64,000 nucleotides of DNA from Ruegeria arenilitoris (GCF_013035425.1 NZ_WQHX01000001.1:558001-622000); one strand, 5' to 3'; counted from the first letter of the stretch, positions 26,670 through 36,805 are shown. Translations and numbers: made by a program. Notes: generated by a model from the sequence alone, not told the origin.

Positions 26670-29600
26670 ATGAGCCACCACGAACCCTCACCCCGGACAT
26701 ACAAGTTACAAGACCGTTACGACATGACAGCCGGCAGGGTTTTCCTGACTGGCACACAGGCCTTGGCGCGGATCATGTTGGATCAGGCCCGTCGCGATAA
26801 GAAAGCCGGACTGAACACGGCCGGATTCGTCTCGGGGTATCGCGGATCCCCGCTGGGCGGATTGGACTTGGAACTTTGGCGCGCCCAAAAAAGGCTCAAA
26901 GACAACCAAATTAAGTTTATGCCCGCTGTTAACGAAGATTTGGCTGCAACGGCGATTTTGGGGGCGCAACAAGCTTCGCTTGATCCGAATTGCGAGGTCG
27001 AAGGGATCTTTTCCATGTGGTATGGCAAAGGACCCGGCGTGGACCGGTCAGGTGACGCCTTAAAACACGGTAACGCCTACGGTTCGGCCCCAATGGGCGG
27101 AGTACTGGTGGTGGCAGGCGACGATCATGGTTGCGTTAGCTCGTCAATGCCCCATCAATCTGACGTGGCCTTTATGTCTTGGTTTATGCCAACGCTGAAC
27201 CCGGCATCGGTGGACGAGTATCTGGAGTTCGGAGAATACGGGATTGCGCTTTCCCGCTTTTCGGGAGCGTGGATTGGATTCAAGGCAATTTCAGAGACAG
27301 TAGAAAGCGCCCAATCAATTGAACTAAGGCCAGATCGAAACTTCTCGCTGCCACAAATCGAACTGCCTGAAAATGGCCTGCATGTACGGTCAGCTGATTT
27401 GCCATCTCCAGAAATTGAAACGCGCATTCAACACAAGTTGCGAGCCGTGCGTGCTTTTGCAGAAGCCAACCCAATTGATCGGCGGATATACGATATCGAT
27501 AACGCTAAGTTTGGCTTTGTTACCACAGGCAAGGGGCATCTGGACTTAATGGAAGCACTGCGACTGCTTGGCCTTGATGAAGCCGCTTGTCGACGTCTGG
27601 GGATTGATATCTACAAAGTGGGAATGGTCTGGCCACTCGCCCGGCGCAATGCGCTGCGCTTTGTCAAAGGTAAGTCAGAAGCATTGGTTGTCGAAGAAAA
27701 GCGCGGGATCATTGAAAGCCAATTCAAGGAATACTTCTACGACTGGCCCGGTGAAAAGCCGCATAAGATGGTGGGAAAATACGACAGTCATGGCGAGCCT
27801 TTGATCCCATGGACCGGTGAACTCAGCCCATTGATGCTCGTCCCCATAATTGCCCAACGGCTTAACACGTTCTTTCCAGAAGAAAACCTGCCTGCGAAAG
27901 CTAGTGCGCTGACCGACACACCGCCTCAATTGCTCAACGTGCCCGGAGCTACTCGAACACCATATTTCTGCTCGGGCTGCCCACACAATAGTTCGACAAA
28001 AATCCCCGAAGGTTCGACCGCAGCCAGCGGGATTGGTTGCCACGTAATGGCATCTTGGATGGACCGTCAGACCGTGGGTTATGCGCAGATGGGCGGCGAG
28101 GGTGTACCCCATGTGGTGTCTTCTCAATTCAATGGCGGCAAACACATCTTCCAGAATCTGGGCGAAGGAACATGGTATCACTCTGGTTCGCTCGCGATAC
28201 GGCAGGCCGTCGCGGCTGGCACGAATATTACCTACAAGATTCTATATAATGACGCGGTTGCAATGACGGGGGGCCAACCTGTAGACGGCCCTGTCAGCGT
28301 CCCCGGCATCGCCCAGACATGCAGGGCAGAAGGAGTCGAAAGGATCGCGTTGGTTTCTGATAACATCAAGAAATTTAACTACTCCGACTTCCCCAATCGA
28401 ACCAGCTTTCACGACCGCAGCGAAATGGACGCCCTGCAGCGTGAGTTACGCGGTGTTCCCGGCGTGACTGTTTTGATCTACGAACAGACGTGCGCTACGG
28501 AAAAACGCCGCCGACGTAAGCGTGGCAGCATGCAAGACCCCGATAGGTTTGTCTGGATCAACCATCTTGTGTGTGAAGGCTGTGGGGATTGTTCGGTCAC
28601 TTCAAATTGCTTGAGCGTAGAGCCTCGAGAAACATCGCTTGGCCGTAAGCGAAAGATAAATTTGAGCTCTTGTAACAAAGACTTTTCCTGCCTCAGCGGG
28701 TTTTGCCCCAGTTTTGTAACAGTCACCGGCGCAAAACGGCGTACACGAGAAATTGCGCTGAACCCGTGTGACTTAGAGGCAGCGCTGCCAGTGCCGAAAT
28801 TGCCGTCCTTGGACAAACCCTTTGACCTGCTCGTGACCGGAGTCGGCGGCACCGGTGTCGTTACTGTAGGAGCTTTGATCACCATGGCCGCTCATCTTGA
28901 GGGCAAAGGCGCTTCGGTTTTGGACTTCACCGGTTTCGCTCAAAAATTCGGAACTGTCCTAAGCTACATCCGGCTTGGGTCCGAGCCGCAAGCTTTGAAC
29001 CAGGTTCGCATTGACCGCGGATCCGCCGATGCGGTTATCGGCTGTGATGCCGTAGTCAGTTCAGGGCCCAAGGCATCCGTTCACTACAGCACCAAAACAC
29101 GCGTTATTCTGAACCGTGCCGAAATGCCAACCGGTGACCTGGTTCTGCACCGAGACGCGAAACTGAATATCGCAAGTCGTGAAAAAGCGATCCAGCAAGT
29201 TGTGGGGGCAAAAAATCTTTGGGGCGTGGATGCCAACGCTGCCGCCGAAAAGCTGCTGGGAGACGCCGTATTCGCAAACGTAATATTATTGGGATACGCG
29301 TGGCAGAAGGGTTTGGTTCCAGTTTCGGGAACCGCACTGTCTCAGGCCTTTTTGCTTAACGGCACTGCGGTTGAAAAAAATCGGCTTGCGTTTGCCATTG
29401 GTCGCGTGCTTGCTGAACATCCTGATCGATTGGAAATTGATCTTAGCCAGCCGTCTTATCAAGAACCTTTGGATAAGATGGTCGACCGCCGGGCTGAATT
29501 TTTGAAGCACTACCAAAACACTAGATACGGCGAGGACTATACAAACCGGATCTCCGCCATTCGAAACGCTTTGCCCAACGCTGATGAAGAGTTGGTTCGG

Positions 29601-30098
29601 TCCGTCGCGCGAAATCTTTTTCGATTCATGTCTTATAAAGACGAGTTTGAGGTCGCGCGCCTGATGACCAGCAACGACTTTGCAAATGAGCTGTCAGACC
29701 AGTTCGAAGGGGATTTGAAGCTGTCCTACCACATGGCGCCGCCTTTGATGAGTTGGCGCAAAGATGAACAGGGACGCCCGATGAAATGGGAACTAGGGGT
29801 TTGGATACGGCCGATATTATTTGGTCTTGCCCACATGAAGGGTTTGCGTGGTTCGCCCCTGAACCCATTCGCTTATCACTCCGAAGCGCGTTTGCACCGG
29901 GATCTTCTGGATTGGTACAAAAAATTGCTAGCGAAACTGATTGCTGAGTACGATGAAAGCACGCACGAAGTTTGGATCAAAGCTCTCGGGTGTGCAGATG
30001 AAATTCGTGGTTATGGCCCGGTCAGAAGCCGAGCCGCAACCTTAGCCCGCGCAAAGGTAGACAACTTATTGAACGGTCTACCGCATCAGAGCACATGA
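26670..30098 (+). CDS. Fused indolepyruvate ferredoxin oxidoreductase (IorA-IorB type)
   Basis: This 1,142-residue protein carries the alpha and beta functions in one chain. It converts aryl (or branched-chain) 2-oxo acids to acyl-CoA with reduction of ferredoxin. Visible parts are the N-terminal pyrimidine-binding domain (GFVSGYRGSPLGGLDLEL), CSGCPHNSST, the TPP region (YNDAVAMTGGQPVDGPVS), cysteines in CEGCGDCSVTSNC and SCLSGFCPSF, and the C-terminal gamma domain (GVGGTGVVTVGALITMAA). Aerobic Roseobacters commonly carry this long form. It is divergent from an Lrp regulator and its end overlaps the next convergent gene by 13 bases. Confidence 0.95.
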   Translation: MSHHEPSPRTYKLQDRYDMTAGRVFLTGTQALARIMLDQARRDKKAGLNTAGFVSGYRGSPLGGLDLELWRAQKRLKDNQIKFMPAVNEDLAATAILGAQQASLDPNCEVEGIFSMWYGKGPGVDRSGDALKHGNAYGSAPMGGVLVVAGDDHGCVSSSMPHQSDVAFMSWFMPTLNPASVDEYLEFGEYGIALSRFSGAWIGFKAISETVESAQSIELRPDRNFSLPQIELPENGLHVRSADLPSPEIETRIQHKLRAVRAFAEANPIDRRIYDIDNAKFGFVTTGKGHLDLMEALRLLGLDEAACRRLGIDIYKVGMVWPLARRNALRFVKGKSEALVVEEKRGIIESQFKEYFYDWPGEKPHKMVGKYDSHGEPLIPWTGELSPLMLVPIIAQRLNTFFPEENLPAKASALTDTPPQLLNVPGATRTPYFCSGCPHNSSTKIPEGSTAASGIGCHVMASWMDRQTVGYAQMGGEGVPHVVSSQFNGGKHIFQNLGEGTWYHSGSLAIRQAVAAGTNITYKILYNDAVAMTGGQPVDGPVSVPGIAQTCRAEGVERIALVSDNIKKFNYSDFPNRTSFHDRSEMDALQRELRGVPGVTVLIYEQTCATEKRRRRKRGSMQDPDRFVWINHLVCEGCGDCSVTSNCLSVEPRETSLGRKRKINLSSCNKDFSCLSGFCPSFVTVTGAKRRTREIALNPCDLEAALPVPKLPSLDKPFDLLVTGVGGTGVVTVGALITMAAHLEGKGASVLDFTGFAQKFGTVLSYIRLGSEPQALNQVRIDRGSADAVIGCDAVVSSGPKASVHYSTKTRVILNRAEMPTGDLVLHRDAKLNIASREKAIQQVVGAKNLWGVDANAAAEKLLGDAVFANVILLGYAWQKGLVPVSGTALSQAFLLNGTAVEKNRLAFAIGRVLAEHPDRLEIDLSQPSYQEPLDKMVDRRAEFLKHYQNTRYGEDYTNRISAIRNALPNADEELVRSVARNLFRFMSYKDEFEVARLMTSNDFANELSDQFEGDLKLSYHMAPPLMSWRKDEQGRPMKWELGVWIRPILFGLAHMKGLRGSPLNPFAYHSEARLHRDLLDWYKKLLAKLIAEYDESTHEVWIKALGCADEIRGYGPVRSRAATLARAKVDNLLNGLPHQST

Positions 30099-30817
30099 GC
30101 CAGAATTGAGTCCCGGTAAGTCTTGAGCCACAGATTATCCAGTTCGTCTATTTTGACTGGGTCAAAACGACTTTGGCATTCCCAATACCGACCGGATGGC
30201 ACGAAATAGCCCATCTCTGCTTCTCGTTTGAGAGCCTGTGTCATCCCTTTGAAGCTGGGCAGCGGCGCCGAATCCAAATTATTCTGAGAAACAGTAGGAA
30301 ACACCAGCCTACTTTCCCCCTCGGAAAGACGGACAACACTGCAATTTTGGGTAGCACCAAACAAAGCCAGCCGCGCGGACTTTGCCTCAAGAGAACGCAA
30401 GGTAATATCTGGCCGCAACGGATCGGCTGCCCCATTGCCATAAAAATGCGTATTTCCAGACCGGGGATAGACCATGTCGCATCCTAAAAAGGCCATCACC
30501 GATGGCTTCAACGCGGCCAAGGCCCAATACCCTGCAGTAAAGGCCATCGTCCCGCCCGCATAGACAAATCCACCTAATTCGTTCTGCAGTGGCACATAAT
30601 CCTCTGCCGTAATAACACGCTGGTTCGGGCCGACGTGGTCAGGCAGGTTATCGGTTGGAAAATCCTCGGGGTGAATAAGGAAATCCCAATCAGCCCTAAT
30701 GCGCCACGCGTTGTTAATCGCGACGATGTGCGTGAAGCTATGGCTTGGCCAACCTCTTGCCGTCAGCGCGGTTGGTGCGCTGCCAAGGATCAGTACATGA
30801 GGTTTTTTTTGTTCCAT
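30086..30817 (-). CDS. Uncharacterised protein with nucleotide-sugar-enzyme-like N-terminus
   Basis: This roughly 243-residue protein opens with HVLILGSAPTAL, a glycine-containing strand-loop-helix, followed by IVAINNAWRIRADWDFLIHPED and later GCDMVYPRSGNTHFYG. This arrangement recalls sialyltransferase-like and DUF115-type proteins, but I cannot assign a family. No signal or membrane segment is present. The ATG at 30817 is preferred to the GTG at 30820. The end overlaps the convergent oxidoreductase gene by 13 bases; the demethylation operon upstream runs in the same direction. Confidence 0.72.
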   Translation of the reverse strand: MEQKKPHVLILGSAPTALTARGWPSHSFTHIVAINNAWRIRADWDFLIHPEDFPTDNLPDHVGPNQRVITAEDYVPLQNELGGFVYAGGTMAFTAGYWALAALKPSVMAFLGCDMVYPRSGNTHFYGNGAADPLRPDITLRSLEAKSARLALFGATQNCSVVRLSEGESRLVFPTVSQNNLDSAPLPSFKGMTQALKREAEMGYFVPSGRYWECQSRFDPVKIDELDNLWLKTYRDSILAHVL

Positions 30818-30873
30818 CACGAGTTTTTTCTCATCCGCTTTTCCGGGAAACTTAATCCGTTCGGACGAGGAAT

Positions 30874-32178
30874 CTAGCCCAGAACCGAAAAACTGCTGTC
30901 CTCGTTGATAGGACGTTTGCGAGAGTAAAAACTAACGTCAATTGTCCGCTTGATATAGGGCAATTCGAATTGCATCGGCTGCGAGTCGTGATCCGCTCCA
31001 CCCTCACAGTATTCGATTAGGTTTGCCATCATCTTTCCAGCAATGGGCGCGTTCTTGTATTGGTTCCCACTGGTGCCACAGGCCATATAAAACCCTGGCA
31101 AACTGGACTTGTCATAGATCGGAATCCAATCGGTTGAGGCATCGTATAGGTCGACGACTCCGCGCGTTTTGGACGGAATACCAAGGCTTGGAACTCGCTG
31201 CGCATAACGCATCGCCTGAGTTGTCCATTGATCTGTAAAATCTCGATTATAGTTCTGGTCGTCCTCACACCATTGATGCAGGTCACATTCGGGATCCTCG
31301 GATCCGATCAGTATGTGGTTCCCGTGTTCAGGCCGGCAATAAAGCGAAATGTCACTATCCGAGACGATTGTACCTTGGTTTTCAAAATCAAATCCTTCTG
31401 GCGCAGGTACGTGCACGACTTCCTGTCGCAAAGGACGCGTTTCAATGGTCATGTCATCCAGAACACCCGCCATTCCGTTTATGATAGATGACCCCGGCCC
31501 CGCTACATTTATCACGACCCCAGCCTTGATTTCTTCGCCAGAGGTCAAAAGGACGCCGGACACCCGACCATCTTGGGTCAATATTTCCGATACTTCGGAT
31601 GCAGTCCGAACTTGTGCGCCGTGTTGTTTTCCCGCGTCCATCAGGTTTTGAGCTGAAAGTGCCGGGTCAGTAACATAACCTGCCTTTGGCCAAAAAACCG
31701 CGCCATTCATCTGATTGCCATTTGGATGGCCAAACTCAGGGTCGTCCATACGTCGCGCCGGAGCATAACTGTCCAACGCATAAATCGGCAGCCGCGATTT
31801 TATCTGTTGGGGAGACCAATCCTCGAACGGGCAATCAAGTTGCGCGCTATACTCTTTGTGCTTGTCCAGAAGGCCGTTGGCTTCTGTCTTCATCACAAGA
31901 CAACCGGTTTCGCGGAACTGCGCCAACTGCGTGTCGTCCGGCAACCCCAGGTACTCGCTCCAATCGCGCCAGTAATGGTAACCTTCCCAAGCAAAGGCCG
32001 TCCCGTCAAAAGTCGAATAGTGCATCCTGATAATTGCGCAAGATCCGGCCGTTGACCCATGCCCAACCTGTGAATTCCGGTCCAACGAAAGGGTCTTCCA
32101 ACCTTTCTTGGCCAGTTCAAACGCGATTGCGGCGCCAATAACTCCGGTTCCGATTATGATTGCATCCGGTTGGCTCAT
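30874..32178 (-). CDS. FAD-dependent amine/amino acid oxidoreductase (DAO family)
   Basis: This 434-residue protein has the dinucleotide-binding motif IIIGTGVIGAAIAFELAKKGW at its start and the DAO-family layout of sarcosine oxidase beta and DadA. The C-terminal MACGTSGNQYKNAPIAGKMM segment is the second FAD contact. I chose the ATG at 32178, which overlaps the stop of the TetR gene by four bases. As the last gene of a four-gene operon with an MttB-type methyltransferase and a GcvT-fused dehydrogenase, it most likely oxidises an N-methylated or secondary amine such as sarcosine. Confidence 0.88.
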   Translation of the reverse strand: MSQPDAIIIGTGVIGAAIAFELAKKGWKTLSLDRNSQVGHGSTAGSCAIIRMHYSTFDGTAFAWEGYHYWRDWSEYLGLPDDTQLAQFRETGCLVMKTEANGLLDKHKEYSAQLDCPFEDWSPQQIKSRLPIYALDSYAPARRMDDPEFGHPNGNQMNGAVFWPKAGYVTDPALSAQNLMDAGKQHGAQVRTASEVSEILTQDGRVSGVLLTSGEEIKAGVVINVAGPGSSIINGMAGVLDDMTIETRPLRQEVVHVPAPEGFDFENQGTIVSDSDISLYCRPEHGNHILIGSEDPECDLHQWCEDDQNYNRDFTDQWTTQAMRYAQRVPSLGIPSKTRGVVDLYDASTDWIPIYDKSSLPGFYMACGTSGNQYKNAPIAGKMMANLIEYCEGGADHDSQPMQFELPYIKRTIDVSFYSRKRPINEDSSFSVLG

Positions 32179-32849
32179 GACTTGTCCCCCTGCCAATGGC
32201 GCTGCGAATAGGCTCCAAACTCTTGCACTTCTTCGGGTTTCGGTTCGACCCCGGTAAATACGTAAAGGTAATGGGGAACCATCGATAACCGTGTTTCCAT
32301 CGGCTCGTTCAATTGCGCCAGATCGTATCCTATCTGCATGTAGTAAAGTACCCGTGCCCGTGTTTCGGCCTCAATCTCCGGATAGCCATACCTTGCGAAC
32401 ATGGCGTGCAAAGCCTTCAGCCGTTTTGCATCGGATTGGTCTAGAATTCGGCGAACTTTTCCTGATTTTCTGGCCCAGTCTCTTACCGCAAAATCCAGCG
32501 CGGTGTCGAACAGCGATGTATTAACGACGCACCGATGTACATTACAAACCGCTGCAGTAATCGTATCTGCCGGAGCTTCGGCTTGCCTAATCAGACCTGC
32601 GGTATTTGTAGCCTGCCAACGAGCCAAAAGGGCGTCGAGCAACTCCTGCCGAGACTTGAAATACCAATAAAAAGACGACCGCGAAACAGCCATCCTCTCT
32701 GCCAGGTTCAAGACCTTGATCTGGTCCACACCGTCCGAGATCAGAACGTCCATCGCCACGTTCAACCAATCGTCTCGTGTTACTTTTACGTTGCCAACCA
32801 ACGGTTCGGCTTCGGGATCATCGCGGTGCAGAATAGGCTTCGTATTCAT
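32175..32849 (-). CDS. TetR-family regulator inside the demethylation operon
   Basis: This 224-residue protein has a clear N-terminal helix-turn-helix (LAERMAVSRSSFYWYFKSRQ) and a helical ligand domain with the typical C-terminal YMQIGYDLAQL. It abuts the stop of the MttB-family gene and overlaps the next start by four bases, so it is made from the operon mRNA it probably represses. The palindromic repeats at 36860-36881 are a candidate operator. Confidence 0.9.
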   Translation of the reverse strand: MNTKPILHRDDPEAEPLVGNVKVTRDDWLNVAMDVLISDGVDQIKVLNLAERMAVSRSSFYWYFKSRQELLDALLARWQATNTAGLIRQAEAPADTITAAVCNVHRCVVNTSLFDTALDFAVRDWARKSGKVRRILDQSDAKRLKALHAMFARYGYPEIEAETRARVLYYMQIGYDLAQLNEPMETRLSMVPHYLYVFTGVEPKPEEVQEFGAYSQRHWQGDKS

Positions 32850-34406
32850 TTAGCTCTCCGGTGGCGCTCCGCCTTCTTCGGTTCTGCGCGCGATGAAATC
32901 ATGCAACGCACCGATATGATCGCTGTTGCTGGGCGGAGCCTTGAAATCGTTCAGAATACCTCTCCACACCCCTGTCGCACGCTGGTTGGCATCGACCGAG
33001 CCGCGCTCTGTCCATGTTCCGAAATTGGCGTAGTCATGCAAATGAGGCTCGTAAAATTCTGTGTTGTAACGTTCCATCGTCTGGCTGGAGGCAAAGAAGT
33101 GACCACTGGGTTCAACTTCGCTGAGGGCGGTATCAAAACCTATTTCAGAGGTTCCTGCCTGCGCACCGGCACACAACTCCGCGATCATGTTCAAAACTTC
33201 GGCGTCACAGATCATCTTTTCAAATGACACTGTCAGGCCGCCTTCCAGCCAGCCAGCCGAGTGAATGATGACCGTCGCCCCAGCCATCAGGCAACCCCAC
33301 AGGCCGAACTGGTTCTCATTCGCGGCTTGGACATCGTTGATATTTGCTGCCGACCCCGCCGCTGACCGCCAAGGCAAACCCAAATGCCGGGCCAACTGCC
33401 CTGCTGCCAAAGATGCTTGAAAATGCGAGGGCGTTCCAAATGCTGGCGCTCCCGATTTCATGTCTACATTGCTGGTAAACGTGCCATAGCAAACGGGTGC
33501 GCCCGGATTGGCAATCTGCGTAAGCGCGAGAGCCGCCATCGCTTCGGCGTGAGACAACGTAATTGCGCCCGCGACCGTGATCGGTGCCATAGCGCCCATC
33601 AACGTGAAAGGTGTGATTATAGACATTTGACCATAGCGGGCGAAATCAATCAGCCCCTGAGCCATCGGGATGTCCAGTGTACGAGGGCTATTGGTATTAA
33701 TTATCGTGTAGCAATACGCGTTGCTGGCAAACTCCTCGTCAGACAACCCACGCGCCATTGCCAGCATTTGGAAACAGTCCGACACCTGCGGAGTGCCACG
33801 CGAAAAGAAGAACGGGAACTTGTCCGTAAGCTCCATCTGCGCCTTGGTTGTAAAGTAATGCCTGAGATGGGTCGGAACGTCCTGTGGTTCGACCTGTGGC
33901 GAAATCATCTGGAACACATCGAAGTGATGGGTAAGTTTCAGAAACTCCAAGTAGTCCTGACCAGACGCGGGCCGACGACCCCGAACGAGATCGGTTGCAT
34001 TCGGCGCCCCTGCACCCGGCTGAAAGACCAGCGAGCCAAGTTCCAAAGTGAAGTCTCGATGTCGCGCACCAGCGCGGCATGAGATGGACTTAGGAGCCGA
34101 CGCCACAGCCGTTTCAACTATGTCGCGCCCGATAAAGACCATTTCGCTGTCCTCATCCACCCTTGCCCCCGCCTTTGCATAAAGACGCCGCGCCTCGGGC
34201 AGCAGAACTTTGATCCCCAATTCCTCCAGCATTCGAAGCGCTGTTTCGTGCATGTCAGCGATTTGATCGGCCGGGAACACCTCCATCAGAGGAAATGGGT
34301 TTCTCAGCTGGCGGTAATTTACATCTCGAATGACGGCGGGTGATGCATCGGGCCCTCGCCCACGTCGCCGCCTGCCACGCGAAAGGGATTGAGACGTCGT
34401 GCTCAC
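32850..34406 (-). CDS. MttB-family (non-pyrrolysine) methyltransferase
   Basis: This 518-residue member of the trimethylamine/glycine betaine methyltransferase superfamily has family segments in ETALRMLEELGIKVLLPEARRLY, FQPGAGAPNATDL and SAGWLEGGLTVSFEKMICDAE. The frame runs without an internal TAG, so it does not carry pyrrolysine and belongs with MtgB-like proteins, which demethylate quaternary amines such as glycine betaine by transfer to a corrinoid protein. No corrinoid protein gene is in the window. The basic N-terminus (SRGRRRRGRG) is unusual. The ATG overlaps the stop of the upstream dehydrogenase by four bases. Confidence 0.9.
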   Translation of the reverse strand: MSTTSQSLSRGRRRRGRGPDASPAVIRDVNYRQLRNPFPLMEVFPADQIADMHETALRMLEELGIKVLLPEARRLYAKAGARVDEDSEMVFIGRDIVETAVASAPKSISCRAGARHRDFTLELGSLVFQPGAGAPNATDLVRGRRPASGQDYLEFLKLTHHFDVFQMISPQVEPQDVPTHLRHYFTTKAQMELTDKFPFFFSRGTPQVSDCFQMLAMARGLSDEEFASNAYCYTIINTNSPRTLDIPMAQGLIDFARYGQMSIITPFTLMGAMAPITVAGAITLSHAEAMAALALTQIANPGAPVCYGTFTSNVDMKSGAPAFGTPSHFQASLAAGQLARHLGLPWRSAAGSAANINDVQAANENQFGLWGCLMAGATVIIHSAGWLEGGLTVSFEKMICDAEVLNMIAELCAGAQAGTSEIGFDTALSEVEPSGHFFASSQTMERYNTEFYEPHLHDYANFGTWTERGSVDANQRATGVWRGILNDFKAPPSNSDHIGALHDFIARRTEEGGAPPES

Positions 34407-36805
34407 GCTCTCATTACCTTACCTTGAGGGTCATAAGGTGACGGTGCGATTACTTTGGCAGGCCGTTCAACACCGACTACATGCACGGTCAATTCCGTTC
34501 CCGGTTCCGCTTTGTCGCGATCCACCAGCGCCATCGCCAGCGACTTGCCGGTATAGTGGCCGTAACCGCCTGACGTCACAAACCCGACACGTTCTTCTCC
34601 GGCCCAAACCGGTTCGTACCCGCTGGCGTCCGCATCCATCGCATCCACTTCCAAGGTAACCTGAACCTGAGATGGGCCGTTGCCTTCGCGCTCGGCAACT
34701 GCCGCATCTTTGCCGACGAAGTCTTTATCCCAATCGATCCAACGATCCATTCCGGTCATACCTGGCGTATAAAGCTGCGTGAACTCGGCCGACCAGATGC
34801 CAAAGCTTTTTTCAAGCCGGGTAGACAGCATCGAATTGAACCCGCATTCGCGAATACCTTCGCCAGCCCCGGCTTCCAGCAACATTCGACGCAACTTGAT
34901 ATGATCACCATAGCGGCAATTGATCTCGTACCCTTTTTCGCCTGTGACAGACATGCGCGCGACCCGGGCACGTACAAGGCCGATGTCGAAATCTCCGCAG
35001 CCCATGAACTTCAGGCCCGAGATATCCTGTTCGGCCAATCGTTCGACAACCTGTTGTGATTTGGGGCCGACAACGGCGAATCCGCAATATTCCTCACCCA
35101 GGTCACGAATATTCACTCCCTCGATCATGTGATCGTCAAACCAACGCATATGCCAGGCGCGAAGGTAGTAACTGCCCATGATCCACCATGTCCCATCGCC
35201 CCAGTTGAGGACGGTTAAATCGCCCTTGAGCCGCCCGTTCTCACCAAGCATGGGCGCCAGCTTTGCCCTTCCCGGCGCAGGCAACTTCGAAGCCATGACT
35301 TTATCAAGCCACACCTGGGCATTCGCCCCCGCGACTTCAAAGCGAGAAAAGCCCGAGATATCCATTAAACCCACGCCTTCGCGGATCACTCGGCACTCTT
35401 CGGCCACGATATCATGCGCATTTGACCGTTTTAGAGTTGGCGTTTCTTCAAACCCTTTGGGAGCAAAATACAGAGGAACTTCAAGATCCCAGCTTACGCC
35501 CCACTTGCACCCAACTTCGGTCATCGCATCGTGAGCCGGGGCCATTTTGAGCGGACGACCAGCGGGCAGTTGTTCGTTTGGATAAGTCATCACGAAACGG
35601 CGCGAATAAAACTGACCCGTGGTTTCTCGGATATAACGTTTGTTTTGCGCGAAGTCCCCATAACGAGCCACGTCCATCGGCCATGCGTCAGCTTCCGGTT
35701 CACCGTGGATCATCCACTCGGCAAGTGTCTTGCCGACACCGCCGCCTTGAAGAAAGCCCGCCATGACCGCACACGCCGACCAGTAACCACGTTTGCCGGG
35801 TACCGGGCCTACCAAAGGGTTGCCGTCGGGTGAGAAGGTAAAGGCACCGTTGACCCATGTTTTGATGCCAACATTCTGAATCGAGGGGTAACGTTCAAAA
35901 CCAAGTGTCAGTTCATTCTCAATCCGGTCAAGCTGTTCCTGAAACAGCTCCTCTCCATAATTCCAGGGCGCACCATCCATAGCCCAGTGTTCGTGATCGA
36001 CCTCATAAATGCCGACCAGCACACCCTTTTGGTCCTGCCGCATATAGGTGAACCCTTCGAGGTCCACGGTCATTGGCATTTCGAAGTCTGCTTCCGCCAC
36101 TTCGGGCACCGTATCCGTTATCAAGTAATGATGCTTCAGGGGTGAAACCGGCAGCTCGACCCCGGCCATACGTCCGACTTGCTTGGCCCAAAGACCTGCG
36201 GCGTTGACAACATGTTCGCAGGTTATCGTGCCTTTGTCGGTCACGACCTGCCACCCGTCTGCTGTCTGGATCAACTCGTCGACCTTGGTTTCCTCGTAGT
36301 ATTCTGCGCCGCGTTTCCTTGCAGCCGTGGCATAAGCCTGAACCGTGCCGGTCGTGTCGATATACCCTTCGCGATCAGCCCACATGGCACCCAAGACACC
36401 CTCAGTGGACATTATCGGACAACGCTTTTGCGCTTCTTCCGGGCTAAGAAGTTCGCAATCGTCAATGCCGATGGATTGAAAAATTCGATAGTTGGCCTGC
36501 AACCACTCCCATCGTTCGGGGGTTCCGGCCAGCGTCAACCCGCCAGTCATGTGAAGCCCGATGTTCTGACCGGATTCTCTTTCGATCTCACTTAATAGGT
36601 CGATAGTGTAGGCTTGCAGAGACGCCATATTGGGGTCGGCGTTAAGCGCATGAATGCCGCCTGCTGCATGCCAGGAAGACCCTGATGCAAGCCGCCGTCG
36701 TTCGAGCATTACAACGTCCGACCAGCCAAATTTAGCAAGATGGTACAGAACCGAGGCGCCCACCACGCCACCACCAATGACCACTACGCGATATTGGGAT
36801 TTCAT
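34403..36805 (-). CDS. GcvT-fused FAD dehydrogenase (dimethylglycine/sarcosine dehydrogenase-like)
   Basis: This 800-residue protein joins an N-terminal FAD domain (VVIGGGVVGASVLYHLAKFGW) to a C-terminal aminomethyltransferase (GcvT) domain (GEKGYEINCRYGDHI; FGIWSAEFTQLYTPGMTGMDR). The SGSSWHAAGGIHAL segment is the site where covalent FAD-His attachment occurs in dimethylglycine dehydrogenase. Such enzymes oxidise N-methyl groups and pass formaldehyde to tetrahydrofolate. It is the first gene of the operon, with GGGAGG five bases before the ATG, and fits stepwise demethylation of a betaine together with the next genes. Confidence 0.92.
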   Translation of the reverse strand: MKSQYRVVVIGGGVVGASVLYHLAKFGWSDVVMLERRRLASGSSWHAAGGIHALNADPNMASLQAYTIDLLSEIERESGQNIGLHMTGGLTLAGTPERWEWLQANYRIFQSIGIDDCELLSPEEAQKRCPIMSTEGVLGAMWADREGYIDTTGTVQAYATAARKRGAEYYEETKVDELIQTADGWQVVTDKGTITCEHVVNAAGLWAKQVGRMAGVELPVSPLKHHYLITDTVPEVAEADFEMPMTVDLEGFTYMRQDQKGVLVGIYEVDHEHWAMDGAPWNYGEELFQEQLDRIENELTLGFERYPSIQNVGIKTWVNGAFTFSPDGNPLVGPVPGKRGYWSACAVMAGFLQGGGVGKTLAEWMIHGEPEADAWPMDVARYGDFAQNKRYIRETTGQFYSRRFVMTYPNEQLPAGRPLKMAPAHDAMTEVGCKWGVSWDLEVPLYFAPKGFEETPTLKRSNAHDIVAEECRVIREGVGLMDISGFSRFEVAGANAQVWLDKVMASKLPAPGRAKLAPMLGENGRLKGDLTVLNWGDGTWWIMGSYYLRAWHMRWFDDHMIEGVNIRDLGEEYCGFAVVGPKSQQVVERLAEQDISGLKFMGCGDFDIGLVRARVARMSVTGEKGYEINCRYGDHIKLRRMLLEAGAGEGIRECGFNSMLSTRLEKSFGIWSAEFTQLYTPGMTGMDRWIDWDKDFVGKDAAVAEREGNGPSQVQVTLEVDAMDADASGYEPVWAGEERVGFVTSGGYGHYTGKSLAMALVDRDKAEPGTELTVHVVGVERPAKVIAPSPYDPQGKVMRA

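Noticed and set aside
33384-34082. 232-codon plus-strand frame opposite the MttB-family gene
   Set aside because: It is the antisense shadow of a clear family member and is very rich in Arg and Cys.
32850-34406. Possible pyrrolysine-containing methyltransferase
   Set aside because: The reading frame has no internal TAG, so the protein belongs to the non-pyrrolysine branch of the MttB family.
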